From: Streptomyces sp. S.PNR 29
GTDB taxonomy: Bacteria; Actinomycetota; Actinomycetes; Streptomycetales; Streptomycetaceae
Length of the DNA: 64,000 nucleotides
Direction: 5' to 3'
Assembly (NCBI RefSeq): GCF_030386795.1
Contig: NZ_JANUQM010000005.1
Coordinates: 434,001 to 498,000, forward strand
Below, piece by piece: positions 8,424-17,340 of the stretch. Every line of letters starts with the position of its first letter. The first letter of the stretch is position 1. A program made the position numbers and the translations under genes. A model generated the notes under the pieces. That model made no database searches. It saw only the letters and a program-made list of their open reading frames with translations, and was not told the origin of the DNA.

Positions 8424-9677
8424 TCAGTCATGGGGCAGTTCGGAGAACGGCACCCGGTCGGTACGCGGCTCACCGGGCAGTCCCAGGACGCGTTCGCCGA
8501 TCAGGTTGCGCTGGATCTGGTCGGTGCCTCCGGCCAGCCGGTAGCCGGGGGCACCGAGCAGGTGCTGCGTCCAGGCGAAGGTGTCCGGCTCCCCGGTGTC
8601 GGCGCTGATCCGGGCGCCCATGAGGTCGGCCGCCACCTGCCCGGTGCGGGTGAGCAGGTCGGAGGCCATGAGCTTGGTCAGCGACGCCTCCGGCCCCGGC
8701 CGGCCGCCGGCCGCGCTCGCCCGGGCGACCCGGTCCACGGTGGCCGCACGCAGCTCGGACCGGACGTACAGGTCGGCGAGGCGCTGGCGGACGAGGGGGT
8801 CCCGGGTGCGGCCGAGGGAGCGCGCGAGGGCGAGGACATCGGCGAAGGTGCCGCCCTTGCGCCGGTTGCCGCCACCGGAGGCGGTCCGTTCGAAGGCGAG
8901 GGTGGCGGTGGCGACCTCCCATCCCTGCCCGGGGCACCCGATCCGCAGCGCGTCCGGGACACGGACTCCTTCGAGGAACACCTCGTTGAAGGAGGCCCCA
9001 CCGCTCATCTGGCGGATGGGGCGGATCTCCACGCCGGGGGCGTCCATCGGGACCAGGAAGGCGGTGATGCCGGCCTGCTTGACGACGGCCGGGTCGGTGC
9101 GGGCCAGCAGCAGCCCGTAGTCGGCGAACTGGGCTCCCGAGGTCCACACCTTCTGGCCGTCGACCATCCACTCCTCGCCCTCCTGCCTGGCGCGGGTGCG
9201 CAGCGCGGCGAGGTCGGATCCGGCGCCGGGCTCGCTGAAGAGCTGACAGGCCAGCAGGTCGGTGCGCAGGAACGCGCGGGCGTAGGTGTCGCGCTGCTCG
9301 GCCGTTCCGAACAGAGACACGGCCATCGCGACCAGCCGCACGGTGACGCTGATCAGCTCGGTCGACGGCGGCACCGCGAAGGCGGACTCCTCCTGGGCGA
9401 AGGCCGCCGCGTGGGCGGCGCTCAGGCCCGCACCGCCCTTGTCGGTGGGGAGGGTCAGGGCCTGGTAACCGGCGTCGAAGCGGGCGCGCTGATAGGCGCG
9501 GCAGCGCTCCAGCAGCAGGCGTTCCTCGTCGTCGGGGAGGTTGTGGAAGACGGCGAGACCGGCTGCTCGCGAGGTGGACTGCGGCGCCCGGCCCGGTTCG
9601 AGCACGGTGGCCAGCCACTGCCTGGCCGCTGCGCGCCAGGCGTCCATGTCCGGCTGGCCCACATCCGGCTTGGACAT
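8424..9677 (-). CDS. Acyl-CoA dehydrogenase
   Basis: FAD enzyme introducing a double bond next to a CoA thioester, 417 aa. Recognisable family segments are QLFSEPGAGSDLAALRT (substrate/flavin loop), the central VDGQKVWTSGAQFADYGLLLART, and the C-terminal GGTDQIQRNLIGERVLGLP. The start is fixed by AAGGAGGAG immediately upstream of ATG at 9677; an in-frame upstream codon at 9695 lacks this. First gene of the leftward operon and divergent from the acyl-CoA ligase. The GGTDQ loop near the C-terminus replaces the G-G arrangement of simple fatty-acid enzymes, as in many ring-degradation paralogues. Confidence 0.9.
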   Translation of the reverse strand: MSKPDVGQPDMDAWRAAARQWLATVLEPGRAPQSTSRAAGLAVFHNLPDDEERLLLERCRAYQRARFDAGYQALTLPTDKGGAGLSAAHAAAFAQEESAFAVPPSTELISVTVRLVAMAVSLFGTAEQRDTYARAFLRTDLLACQLFSEPGAGSDLAALRTRARQEGEEWMVDGQKVWTSGAQFADYGLLLARTDPAVVKQAGITAFLVPMDAPGVEIRPIRQMSGGASFNEVFLEGVRVPDALRIGCPGQGWEVATATLAFERTASGGGNRRKGGTFADVLALARSLGRTRDPLVRQRLADLYVRSELRAATVDRVARASAAGGRPGPEASLTKLMASDLLTRTGQVAADLMGARISADTGEPDTFAWTQHLLGAPGYRLAGGTDQIQRNLIGERVLGLPGEPRTDRVPFSELPHD

Positions 9678-9871
9678 GGCTCCTCCTTGAGGCACTTACC
9701 AGATGACAGTTGCAGTAACGCGGGAAGGAAAGAGTCCGCGCTCGGCCATCGAGCAGGTGCGGACAGCATCGGCTCCGATCAGAGTGTTCCGCACTTTCTT
9801 GATAAACGCTACAGTCTCCGCATCGTCTCCCCACGGACGCAGGGGAAGACCGAGGAGCCGCCGGAGGAGCC

Positions 9872-11407
9872 ATGTCCCTTCCACCACTCGACCGCCGCGC
9901 CCAGGAGACACCCCACGAGCCCGCCCTGGTGGACGACCGGGGTGTGCTGTCCTGGTCCGGGCTCGCCGACCAGGTCGAGCGGGCGGCCGCGCGGCTGCTG
10001 GAGTTCGCGCCCGGCCCCGGCCACCGCGTCGCCGTCCTCGGCGACAACGCGATCCCCACGCTCGTGGCCCATCTGGCCGGGCTGCGCGCGGGAGTGGGGA
10101 CGGTGGCCACGTCCCGTCAGCTGCGGGTCGGCGAACTCGTCGACCAGCTCGTCGACGCCGGTGCGACCGGGATCGTCGCCGGACCGGTCGGCGCGGGTGT
10201 CGCCGTGGAAGCGGCCCGCGAACTCGGCCTGCCCGTCGTGACACACGGCACCGAGCCGGCCGGACACGCCTTCGACTGGGACCTGTGGCTGGGCGCGGCG
10301 CCCGCCACCGCCGCGCCGGCGGACCGGCCCGCGCGGCCCCTCCTCGTCTACACCTCGGGAACCACCGGCCGGGCGCGCGGCACCGAGGTGCGCTGGGTGA
10401 GCGGCCCGGTCGCCGACAGCGCCGCCTACCTGGCCGAACTGGCCGCCCGGCCCGGCTTCCCGCCGGGCCCCCACCTGGTGTGCGGCCCGCTCCAGCACAA
10501 CGGCCCGCTGACCTCGCTCCGGCACCTGGCGGCCGGTCAGCCGGTGGTGATCCTCGGCAGGTACGACCCGGAGGCGTTCCTGCGCCGGGTCGAGGAGTGG
10601 CGGGTCACCTCCACCGTGATGGTGCCCACCCACTTCCAGCGTCTGCTCGCCCTGCCCGGGGAGCTGCGCGCCCGGTACGACGTCTCCAGCCTGCTCCAGG
10701 TCTCGCACACCGGGTCCGCATGCCCGCCGGACGTCAAACGCGCCATGATCGACTGGTTCGGCCCGGTGCTCACCGAGTCCTACGGTGCCAGCGAGGCGGG
10801 CACCCTCGCCCGCATCGACAGCACCGAGTGGCTGCGGCACCCGGGTTCGGTCGGCCGTGTCCAGCCCCCTTTCGAAGTGCTGGTGACCGACGACGACGGC
10901 ACCCCGCTGCCGCCCGGCGAACTCGGCCTGCTGGCCTTCCGCGCCCCCGAAGGCCGGGGCGTGCGCTACCACGCCGACCCGGACAAGACGAAGTCCGCCT
11001 ACCTCTCCCCCGGCGTCTTCACCCTCGGCGACATCGGCTACGTGGACGCGGACGGCTATCTCTTCATCACCGACCGGGCCGCGGACGTCGTGGTCTCCGG
11101 CGGGGTCAACCTGTACCCGGCGGAGAGCGAGGCGGTGCTGCGGCTGCACCCCGCGGTCGCCGAGGTCGCCGTCATCGGTGTGCCCGACCCGGACTTCGGG
11201 GAGGCGCCGCGAGCGCTCGTCGTGGCCGCCGGGGGCGAGCCGCCGGCCGAGGAACTGGACCGGTTCTGCCGCGAGAGGCTGGCCGCCTACAAGTGTCCCA
11301 AGTCGTACGAGTTCGTCGCCGAACTCCCGCGCAACGCCATGGGCAAGCTCGACAAACGCGCGATGCGCCGCCCCTACTGGCGCTCCGAGCGCACCATCGC
11401 CGGCTGA
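9872..11407 (+). CDS. AMP-dependent acyl-CoA synthetase/ligase
   Basis: Adenylate-forming enzyme, 511 aa, expected to activate a carboxylic acid as its CoA thioester. The phosphate loop YTSGTTGRARG spans residues 160-170 with Arg in place of the common Pro-Lys. ESYGASEAG is the A5 motif, and the C-terminal catalytic lysine is near K492 in NAMGKLDK. GGAGGAG precedes the ATG. It opens the rightward operon (ligase, phosphatase, thiolase, ferredoxin reductase) and diverges from the acyl-CoA dehydrogenase. A possible -10 TACAGT lies at 9810-9815. The acid it activates is unknown. Confidence 0.9.
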   Translation: MSLPPLDRRAQETPHEPALVDDRGVLSWSGLADQVERAAARLLEFAPGPGHRVAVLGDNAIPTLVAHLAGLRAGVGTVATSRQLRVGELVDQLVDAGATGIVAGPVGAGVAVEAARELGLPVVTHGTEPAGHAFDWDLWLGAAPATAAPADRPARPLLVYTSGTTGRARGTEVRWVSGPVADSAAYLAELAARPGFPPGPHLVCGPLQHNGPLTSLRHLAAGQPVVILGRYDPEAFLRRVEEWRVTSTVMVPTHFQRLLALPGELRARYDVSSLLQVSHTGSACPPDVKRAMIDWFGPVLTESYGASEAGTLARIDSTEWLRHPGSVGRVQPPFEVLVTDDDGTPLPPGELGLLAFRAPEGRGVRYHADPDKTKSAYLSPGVFTLGDIGYVDADGYLFITDRAADVVVSGGVNLYPAESEAVLRLHPAVAEVAVIGVPDPDFGEAPRALVVAAGGEPPAEELDRFCRERLAAYKCPKSYEFVAELPRNAMGKLDKRAMRRPYWRSERTIAG

Positions 11408-11432
11408 GCCGGTCCCACCGCGAAGGATCCTC

Positions 11433-12029
11433 ATGACCGAACTCCTCCTCATCCGGCATGGCCTCCCCGTGGCCGGGGTGTACGACCCCGGCCTGTCACC
11501 GGAGGGCGCCGCGCAGGCCGAGCGGCTCGCCGCCTGGCTCGCGCGCGAGGACATCGACGCCCTGTACGTCAGCCCGTTCCGGCGTGCCCGGGAGACGGCG
11601 GCGCCCCTGGAACGGCTCACCGGCCTGACCGCCACGGTGCTGGACGACCTGCGTGAGTGGGACACCGACGTCTCGCAGCCCTACACGCCGCCGGAGCAGA
11701 TCAACGCCGACGACCCCCGGTCGGTGGCGCTCGCCGAGGGACGGTACGAGGACTTCGTGCCGGACCTGGACCGGGACGCCTTCCGGGCCCGGGCGCTGCG
11801 GGCCATGGAGACCATGCTGGCCGCCCACCCCGGCGAGCGGATCGCGGCCGTGTGCCACGGCGGCATCACCAACACATATCTGGCGACGGTGCTCGGCCTG
11901 CCCCGCATGTTCTGGTTCCATCCCGGCTACACCTCGGTCAGCCGGGTCCGGCGGATGCCGGGCGGACGGATCGTCCCGCATTCGGTGAACGAGACCGCCC
12001 ACCTCGTCGCCGAGCACGCTGTCGCCTGA
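11433..12029 (+). CDS. Histidine phosphatase superfamily protein
   Basis: 198-aa phosphoglycerate-mutase-like phosphatase. The phosphohistidine motif is R8-H9-G10 in LLIRHGLP, and the second catalytic region is AVCHGGITNTYL. It is 25 nt downstream of the ligase and 30 nt before the thiolase, so it is co-transcribed. Phosphatases of this type are unusual in acyl-CoA catabolic operons; it may remove phosphate from a pathway intermediate or dephosphorylate a side product. The start is the ATG after AAGGATCC, a fair ribosome site. Confidence 0.85.
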   Translation: MTELLLIRHGLPVAGVYDPGLSPEGAAQAERLAAWLAREDIDALYVSPFRRARETAAPLERLTGLTATVLDDLREWDTDVSQPYTPPEQINADDPRSVALAEGRYEDFVPDLDRDAFRARALRAMETMLAAHPGERIAAVCHGGITNTYLATVLGLPRMFWFHPGYTSVSRVRRMPGGRIVPHSVNETAHLVAEHAVA

Positions 12030-12059
12030 CCCCGCCCCCGCACCCAGGAGGTCCCGGCC

Positions 12060-13256
12060 GTGCCCGGATCCGTCATCGTCGCCGGAGCCAGAACACCCAT
12101 CGGGAAACTGATGGGCGCCCTGAGCACCCTGTCCGCCGCCGGCCTCGGCGCGCACGCCATCGGCGCCGCCCTGTCCTCCGTACGGCTGGACCCGGCCGCC
12201 GTGGAAGCCGTCGTCATGGGCCACGTCGTCCAGGCCGGGGCCGGTCCGAACACGGCTCGGCAGGCGGCCGTACGCGCGGGCATCCCGTTCGCCGTCCCGG
12301 CGAGCACCGTCAACAAACTGTGCCTGTCCGGTCTGCACGCCATCGCCCTGGCCGACCTCATGGTCGCCTCCGGGCGCCACGAGGTGGTCGTCGCGGGCGG
12401 CATGGAGTCCATGTCGGGCGCCCCGCACCTGCTGCGCGGCACACGTGGCGGCTGGAAGTACGGCTCGGCCACCGCCGAGGACGCCCTCGACCGGGACGCG
12501 CTCGTGTGTGCCTTCGACGGCGTCTCCATGGGCGCGGCCACCGAGCGCCACCAGCAGCCGTACGGCCTGACCCGCGAGGAGCAGGACGAGTTCAGCGCGC
12601 TGTCGCACCAACGGGCCTCGCGCGCTCAGGAGTCGGGCGCGTCGGCCGAGGAGATCGCCCCGGTCACGGTGCCCGGACGCCGGGGCGAGACGGTCGTCGA
12701 CACCGACGAGGGCGTACGGCCGGACAGCACCGCCGAGAGCCTCGGACGGCTGCGGCCCGCCTTCTCCGGCGACGGCGAGGGCACCATCACGGCGGGCAAC
12801 TCCTCACAGCTGTCCGACGGCGCCGCGGCCGTCATCGTGATGAGCGCGGCACGCGCCGAGCGGGAGGGCCTCACCCCGCTCGCGGAGATCGGCGCCTACG
12901 GCACCGTCGCGGGCCCCGACCCCTCGCTGCTCGTCCAGCCGGCCGCCGCGGTCCGTGACGCCCTGGCCAGGGACGGCCGCCTCAAGGCCGCCGACCTGGA
13001 CCTGTTCGAGATCAACGAGGCGTTCGCCGGGGTGGCCCTGGCCTCCGTGCGGGACCTCGACGTCCCGCTGGACAAGGTGAACGTCAACGGCGGGGCCATC
13101 GCCCTGGGGCATCCGGTCGGCATGACCGGTGCCCGGCTGGTCCTGACGCTCGCCACGGAGCTGCGCCGGCGTGGCGGCGGCACCGGGGCGGCGGCCCTGT
13201 GCGGAGGCGGCGGCCAGGGCGACGCGCTGTTGTTGCACGTACCGCCACACGTCTGA
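12060..13256 (+). CDS. Thiolase (acetyl-CoA acetyltransferase family)
   Basis: 398-aa thiolase, the standard length. The acylated cysteine is C88 (VNKLCLSGLHA). The other signatures are NEAFAGVAL, GGAIALGHPVGMTGARL with the catalytic histidine, and the second cysteine in ALCGGGGQGDA. It would cleave a 3-ketoacyl-CoA to shorten the substrate, completing the sequence ligase, dehydrogenase, SDR, thiolase. A GTG start follows CCAGGAGGTCCCGGCC. Note that a hydratase is missing from the window, so either it lies to the left or a general enzyme serves. Confidence 0.92.
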   Translation: MPGSVIVAGARTPIGKLMGALSTLSAAGLGAHAIGAALSSVRLDPAAVEAVVMGHVVQAGAGPNTARQAAVRAGIPFAVPASTVNKLCLSGLHAIALADLMVASGRHEVVVAGGMESMSGAPHLLRGTRGGWKYGSATAEDALDRDALVCAFDGVSMGAATERHQQPYGLTREEQDEFSALSHQRASRAQESGASAEEIAPVTVPGRRGETVVDTDEGVRPDSTAESLGRLRPAFSGDGEGTITAGNSSQLSDGAAAVIVMSAARAEREGLTPLAEIGAYGTVAGPDPSLLVQPAAAVRDALARDGRLKAADLDLFEINEAFAGVALASVRDLDVPLDKVNVNGGAIALGHPVGMTGARLVLTLATELRRRGGGTGAAALCGGGGQGDALLLHVPPHV

Positions 13257-13290
13257 CCCCGGCCCCCGTACGAGATTCAGGTTGCCCGCC

Positions 13291-14250
13291 ATGACCGACC
13301 ACCAGCCCCCGCACGAGGAGACCCTCGTCGTCGCGGCCCGCATCCCCGCCGCCGACGGTGTCGTCTCCCTGATCCTGCGCCGCCCCGACGGTGATCCGCT
13401 GCCCTCCTGGACCCCCGGCGCGCACATCGACCTGCTCCTGGACGGCGGCCTGATCCGCCAGTACTCGCTGTGCGGGAGCCCCGCCGCACGAGACGTCTGG
13501 CAGATAGCCGTGCTGCGCGAACCGCGTGGCCGCGGCGGCTCGGCGTACGTCCACCAGCACCTCGCGGAGGGCAGCAAAGTGCTGGTGCGGGGGCCGCGGA
13601 ACACCTTTCCGCTGCGCCCGGCGGCACGTCACCTGTTCGTCGCGGGCGGCGTCGGCATCACGCCCATCCTGCCCATGGTCGAGGCTGCCCAGGCCGCGGG
13701 CGCGGACTGGCGCTTGCTGTACGGCGGCCGGACCCGCACGTCCATGGCGTTCCTGGACCGTCTGGCGCCCTTCGGGGAACGCGTCCTGATCCGGCCCCAG
13801 GACGAGTACGGCCTGCTGGACCTCGCCGCCTTCCTCGGCACCCCCGAGGAAGGCACCCTGGTGCACGCCTGCGGCCCCGAACCCCTGCTGCAGGCGGTGC
13901 AGGAGCGCTGCGCCGCCTGGGCGCCCGGCACGCTGGGGGTGGAGCGGTTCGCCCCGGTGCGGTCGGCCGGGCCCGGGCCCGCCGAGACCTTCGACGTGGT
14001 GCTCGCCCGTGCCGGCCTCACCCTCACCGTGCCGCCCGACCGTTCAGTGCTGCAGGTCGTCATGGAGGCAGGAGTTCCGGTGGACTTCTCCTGCCAGGAG
14101 GGCACCTGTGGCACCTGCGAGACCGACGTGCTCGACGGCACGCCCGACCACCGGGACTCACTGCTGAGCGAGGACGAGAGGGCGGCCGGCGACACCATGC
14201 TCATCTGCGTCTCACGCTCATGCGGGCCACGCCTGGTCCTCGACCTGTGA
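13291..14250 (+). CDS. Phthalate-dioxygenase-type reductase (FMN/NADH/[2Fe-2S])
   Basis: 319-aa class IA oxygenase reductase. Flavin-binding RQYSLCGSP lies at residues 56-64, nucleotide-binding GGVGITPILPM near 119-129, and a C-terminal plant-type [2Fe-2S] domain has C268, C273, C276 and C306. Family members take electrons from NADH and feed a Rieske oxygenase. The likely partner is the oxygenase/ferredoxin pair at 29-1752, 11.5 kb away and oppositely oriented. Having both a separate ferredoxin and a reductase with its own cluster is redundant; either could be the true donor. Last gene of the ligase operon. Confidence 0.88.
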   Translation: MTDHQPPHEETLVVAARIPAADGVVSLILRRPDGDPLPSWTPGAHIDLLLDGGLIRQYSLCGSPAARDVWQIAVLREPRGRGGSAYVHQHLAEGSKVLVRGPRNTFPLRPAARHLFVAGGVGITPILPMVEAAQAAGADWRLLYGGRTRTSMAFLDRLAPFGERVLIRPQDEYGLLDLAAFLGTPEEGTLVHACGPEPLLQAVQERCAAWAPGTLGVERFAPVRSAGPGPAETFDVVLARAGLTLTVPPDRSVLQVVMEAGVPVDFSCQEGTCGTCETDVLDGTPDHRDSLLSEDERAAGDTMLICVSRSCGPRLVLDL

Positions 14251-14437
14251 TGTGTGCCGCCGGGCGACGTCCGTCACAGTTGCTCTGACGGACGGACGGC
14301 CATGGCAGGCGGAACCGCAGTTCAGACGGTCGAATGCGGTCAGGTTATGGATTCCCTGAATACCAGGCATTGGACGCATGCATCCGTGGTCTCCCAGCCT
14401 GGTGGATGTCCCCGTTCCCGACCGCGTAGGAGTAGTC

Positions 14438-16141
14438 ATGGGCATCCACTGGAGCGCCACCGACGGACACATCCGGACGACCGCCCGCGCACATGCCGTA
14501 CTCAACAACCCGCGTCTGAACCGGGGCACCGCCTTCACCCGGCAGGAACGGCGGGATCTCGGGCTGGTGGGCCTGGTGCCGCCGCAGGTGCTGACGCAGG
14601 ACCAGCAGGCGGCCCGCGCCTACGCGCAGTTCCGTTCGCAGCCCGACGACCTCGCCAAGAACGTCTATCTGACGGCGCTGCGCGACCGTAACGAGGTGCT
14701 GTTCCACCGGCTGCTCGGCGACCACCTCGCCGAGATGCTGCCGATCGTGTACACCCCGACCGTCGGCACCGCGATCGAGCGCTACAGCTACGAGTACCGC
14801 CGCCCGCGCGGCGTGTATCTGTCGGTCGACGCGCCGGAGGACATCGAGCGCTCCCTGCGCGCGTCCGGGCTGGGCGCCGACGACGTCGACCTGATCGTGG
14901 CGACCGACGGCGAGGCGATCCTCGGCATCGGCGACTGGGGAGTGGGCGGCATCGACATCGCGGTGGGCAAGCTCGCCGTCTACACCGCCGCGGCCGGCGT
15001 CGACCCGGCGCGCACCCTGGCGGTGATGCTGGACGTCGGCACCAACCGGCAGGAACTGCTGGACGATCCGCTGTACCTGGGCAACCGGCACCCGCGCGTG
15101 GACCGGGAGAGCTACGACGCCTTCATCGACGCGTACGTCGCCACGGCCAGGGAGCTGTTTCCCAACGCCCTGCTGCACTGGGAGGACTTCGGCCCGGCCA
15201 ACGCCCGCCGCATCCTGGACCGTTACCGCGAGAAGGCCTTCACCTTCAACGACGACATCCAGGGCACCGGCGCGGTCAATCTGGCCGCCGTGCTCTCCGG
15301 CGTGCGCGCCACCGGTGTCCCGCTCCGGGAGCACCGCGTCGTGCTCTTCGGCGCCGGCACGGCCGGCATCGGGATCGCCGACCAGCTCCGCGACGCGCTG
15401 ATCGCCGACGGGCTGACGCCGCAGGAGGCCACCGACCGCATCTGGGCCGTCGACCGCCACGGCCTGCTCACCGAGGGCCAGCAGGGACTGCGTGACTTCC
15501 AGGCGCGCTACGTCCGTCGCGCCGCCGAGGTCGCCGGCTGGCGGCACGACGAAGCCCTCGGCGGCATCCCGCTGGCCGAGGTCGTCGACCGGGTGCGCCC
15601 GAGCGTCCTGATCGGCGCCTCCGGACAGGGCGGGGCGTTCACCGAGGACATCGTCCGCACCATGGCCGCGCACACCGAGCGCCCGATCATCCTGCCCCTG
15701 TCCAACCCCACCCGGCTGGCCGAGGCCGTCCCCGCCGACCTGCTCGCCTGGACCGGCGGCCGGGCCCTGATCGCCACCGGCAGCCCGTTCGACCCGGTGG
15801 AGGCCGACGGCGTCACCCACCACATCGGGCAGGCCAACAACGCGCTGGTCTTCCCCGGCCTGGGGCTGGGCGCCGTCGTCGTCCGGGCCGAGCGCGTCAC
15901 CGACGGCATGCTCGTCGCCGCGGCCCGCGCCGTCGCGGAACAGACCGACGCCACAGCGCCCGGCGCTCCCGTACTGCCCCTGATCGACCGCCTGCGCGAC
16001 ACCTCCGCGGCGGTGGCCGTGGCCGTGGCCCGCGCCGCCGCCGAGGACGGCGTCGCACGGGAGCCCGTCGACGACACCATCGAGGAGCGCGTCCGCGCGG
16101 CCATGTGGCAGCCGGAGTACCCGCCGATCGAGGCCGTCTGA
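14438..16141 (+). CDS. NAD(P)-dependent malic enzyme
   Basis: Oxidative decarboxylation of malate to pyruvate, 567 aa, the length of large-subfamily malic enzymes. Signatures are LPIVYTPTVGTAI near residue 100, AFTFNDDIQGTGAVN (metal-binding acidic pair), and the Rossmann segment VVLFGAGTAGIGIADQL. GGAG lies 6 nt before the chosen ATG; an earlier in-frame ATG at 14378 has no ribosome site. The 187-bp gap upstream shows no obvious operator. The next gene is an AEC transporter 122 nt downstream, suggesting uptake or export of a dicarboxylate linked to this reaction. Confidence 0.92.
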   Translation: MGIHWSATDGHIRTTARAHAVLNNPRLNRGTAFTRQERRDLGLVGLVPPQVLTQDQQAARAYAQFRSQPDDLAKNVYLTALRDRNEVLFHRLLGDHLAEMLPIVYTPTVGTAIERYSYEYRRPRGVYLSVDAPEDIERSLRASGLGADDVDLIVATDGEAILGIGDWGVGGIDIAVGKLAVYTAAAGVDPARTLAVMLDVGTNRQELLDDPLYLGNRHPRVDRESYDAFIDAYVATARELFPNALLHWEDFGPANARRILDRYREKAFTFNDDIQGTGAVNLAAVLSGVRATGVPLREHRVVLFGAGTAGIGIADQLRDALIADGLTPQEATDRIWAVDRHGLLTEGQQGLRDFQARYVRRAAEVAGWRHDEALGGIPLAEVVDRVRPSVLIGASGQGGAFTEDIVRTMAAHTERPIILPLSNPTRLAEAVPADLLAWTGGRALIATGSPFDPVEADGVTHHIGQANNALVFPGLGLGAVVVRAERVTDGMLVAAARAVAEQTDATAPGAPVLPLIDRLRDTSAAVAVAVARAAAEDGVAREPVDDTIEERVRAAMWQPEYPPIEAV

Positions 16142-16263
16142 CGGACACCGGTCCGCGGACCAGCCCCTCTCGCAGGAGTCAACGACCGTCAGCGTCTGGC
16201 ACTGTGCCCTGCCGTCACCGGACCGCGCGGCCGAACCCCCTTGTTCGAAGGATTTACGCAGTC

Positions 16264-17313
16264 ATGTCTTTCGCCGAGATCTTCACCGTCGTGGTGCCGG
16301 TCTTCCTCGTCATCGCCGTCGGTTACGCCACCGGCCGCCGTGCGCTCTTCGACGCCGGCGGGGCGCAGGCGCTGCGTGAGCTGACCATGCAACTCGCCCT
16401 TCCGGCGGCCCTGTTGCTGAGCATCTGGCAGACACCGCGGCAGGTGCTGGTCGAGCAACTGCCCTTGGTGGGGCTTCTCGCGTTCGGGCTGCTCGGGGTG
16501 TACGCCGTCCTGCTCGGCGTCCTGCGCCTCGCCGCCCGCCGCCCGCTCCGGCGGGCGGCCCTGTTCGCGCTGGCGTGCGTCCAGCCGCAGTACGCCTTCA
16601 TGGGCACGTCCATCCTGGGGGGCCTGTTCGGCGCCGCGGAGGCCGCCGTGCCGATCGCCGTGGCGGGCGTCCTCGTCAACGTCGTCCTCGACCCGCTCGT
16701 CCTGATCCTGCTCGGCATGCCGGAACACCAGGCGTCCCGGACGGCCGCCTCCGTCGCCGCGGTACGGCGGCCGGCCCTGGTGACGACCGGCGGAGCGCCG
16801 ACGGAAGGTGCCGCGCCGGCCCCCGCCGAGGCATCGTCGCCCGAGGACCGCCCCTCCGTCCTGCGCACGGTCGGGCACGCGCTGCGTGAGCCCTTCTGCT
16901 GGGGCCCGGTCCTGGGCCTGGTCCTGTCGGTCAGCGGGGTCGGCCTGCCCGAGGTCGCCGACGCCTCGCTGACCCTGCTCGCCGGGGCCTCGTCGGCCGC
17001 CGCGCTGCTGTATGTCGGCGTCTCCGTGTCCCGCATCGGCCGCCCGACGCTGACCCCCGCGGTGTGGGCGGTCTCCCTCACCAGCGTCGTCGTCCTGCCG
17101 CTGCTCGTCTACGGTGTGGGTCTGGCGGTGGCCTCCGCGGCAGACGCCGCCCAGGCCGCGCTGATCGTCGCGTTCCCCGTCTCCCCCGTCCCGCTGATGT
17201 TCGCCGCCCGTCACGGCTCGACGACCGATGTACGGACCATCGGCTCCGCTGTCGTACTGAGCCTGCTCCGCTCCTTCGTCACCCTGCCGCTCCTCATCGA
17301 GCTGGTCGGCTGA
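16264..17313 (+). CDS. AEC-family (auxin efflux carrier-like) membrane transporter
   Basis: 349-aa integral membrane protein with about ten hydrophobic segments in two halves, separated by a hydrophilic loop of roughly residues 155-200. It begins MSFAEIFTVVVPVFLVIAVG, typical of AEC carriers such as the malate/malonate transporters. Adjacent to malic enzyme, so C4 dicarboxylate transport is the best guess. GAAGGA precedes the ATG. The FUSC gene follows 27 nt later. Confidence 0.85.
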   Translation: MSFAEIFTVVVPVFLVIAVGYATGRRALFDAGGAQALRELTMQLALPAALLLSIWQTPRQVLVEQLPLVGLLAFGLLGVYAVLLGVLRLAARRPLRRAALFALACVQPQYAFMGTSILGGLFGAAEAAVPIAVAGVLVNVVLDPLVLILLGMPEHQASRTAASVAAVRRPALVTTGGAPTEGAAPAPAEASSPEDRPSVLRTVGHALREPFCWGPVLGLVLSVSGVGLPEVADASLTLLAGASSAAALLYVGVSVSRIGRPTLTPAVWAVSLTSVVVLPLLVYGVGLAVASAADAAQAALIVAFPVSPVPLMFAARHGSTTDVRTIGSAVVLSLLRSFVTLPLLIELVG

Positions 17314-17340
17314 CTCCGGCAAACGAAAGGACACGGCCGC

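Noticed and set aside
9678..9871. TTAC...GTAA half-sites between acyl-CoA dehydrogenase and ligase as a TetR operator.
   Set aside because: Only one copy, with short 4-bp arms 15 bp apart, so it is not distinguishable from chance.
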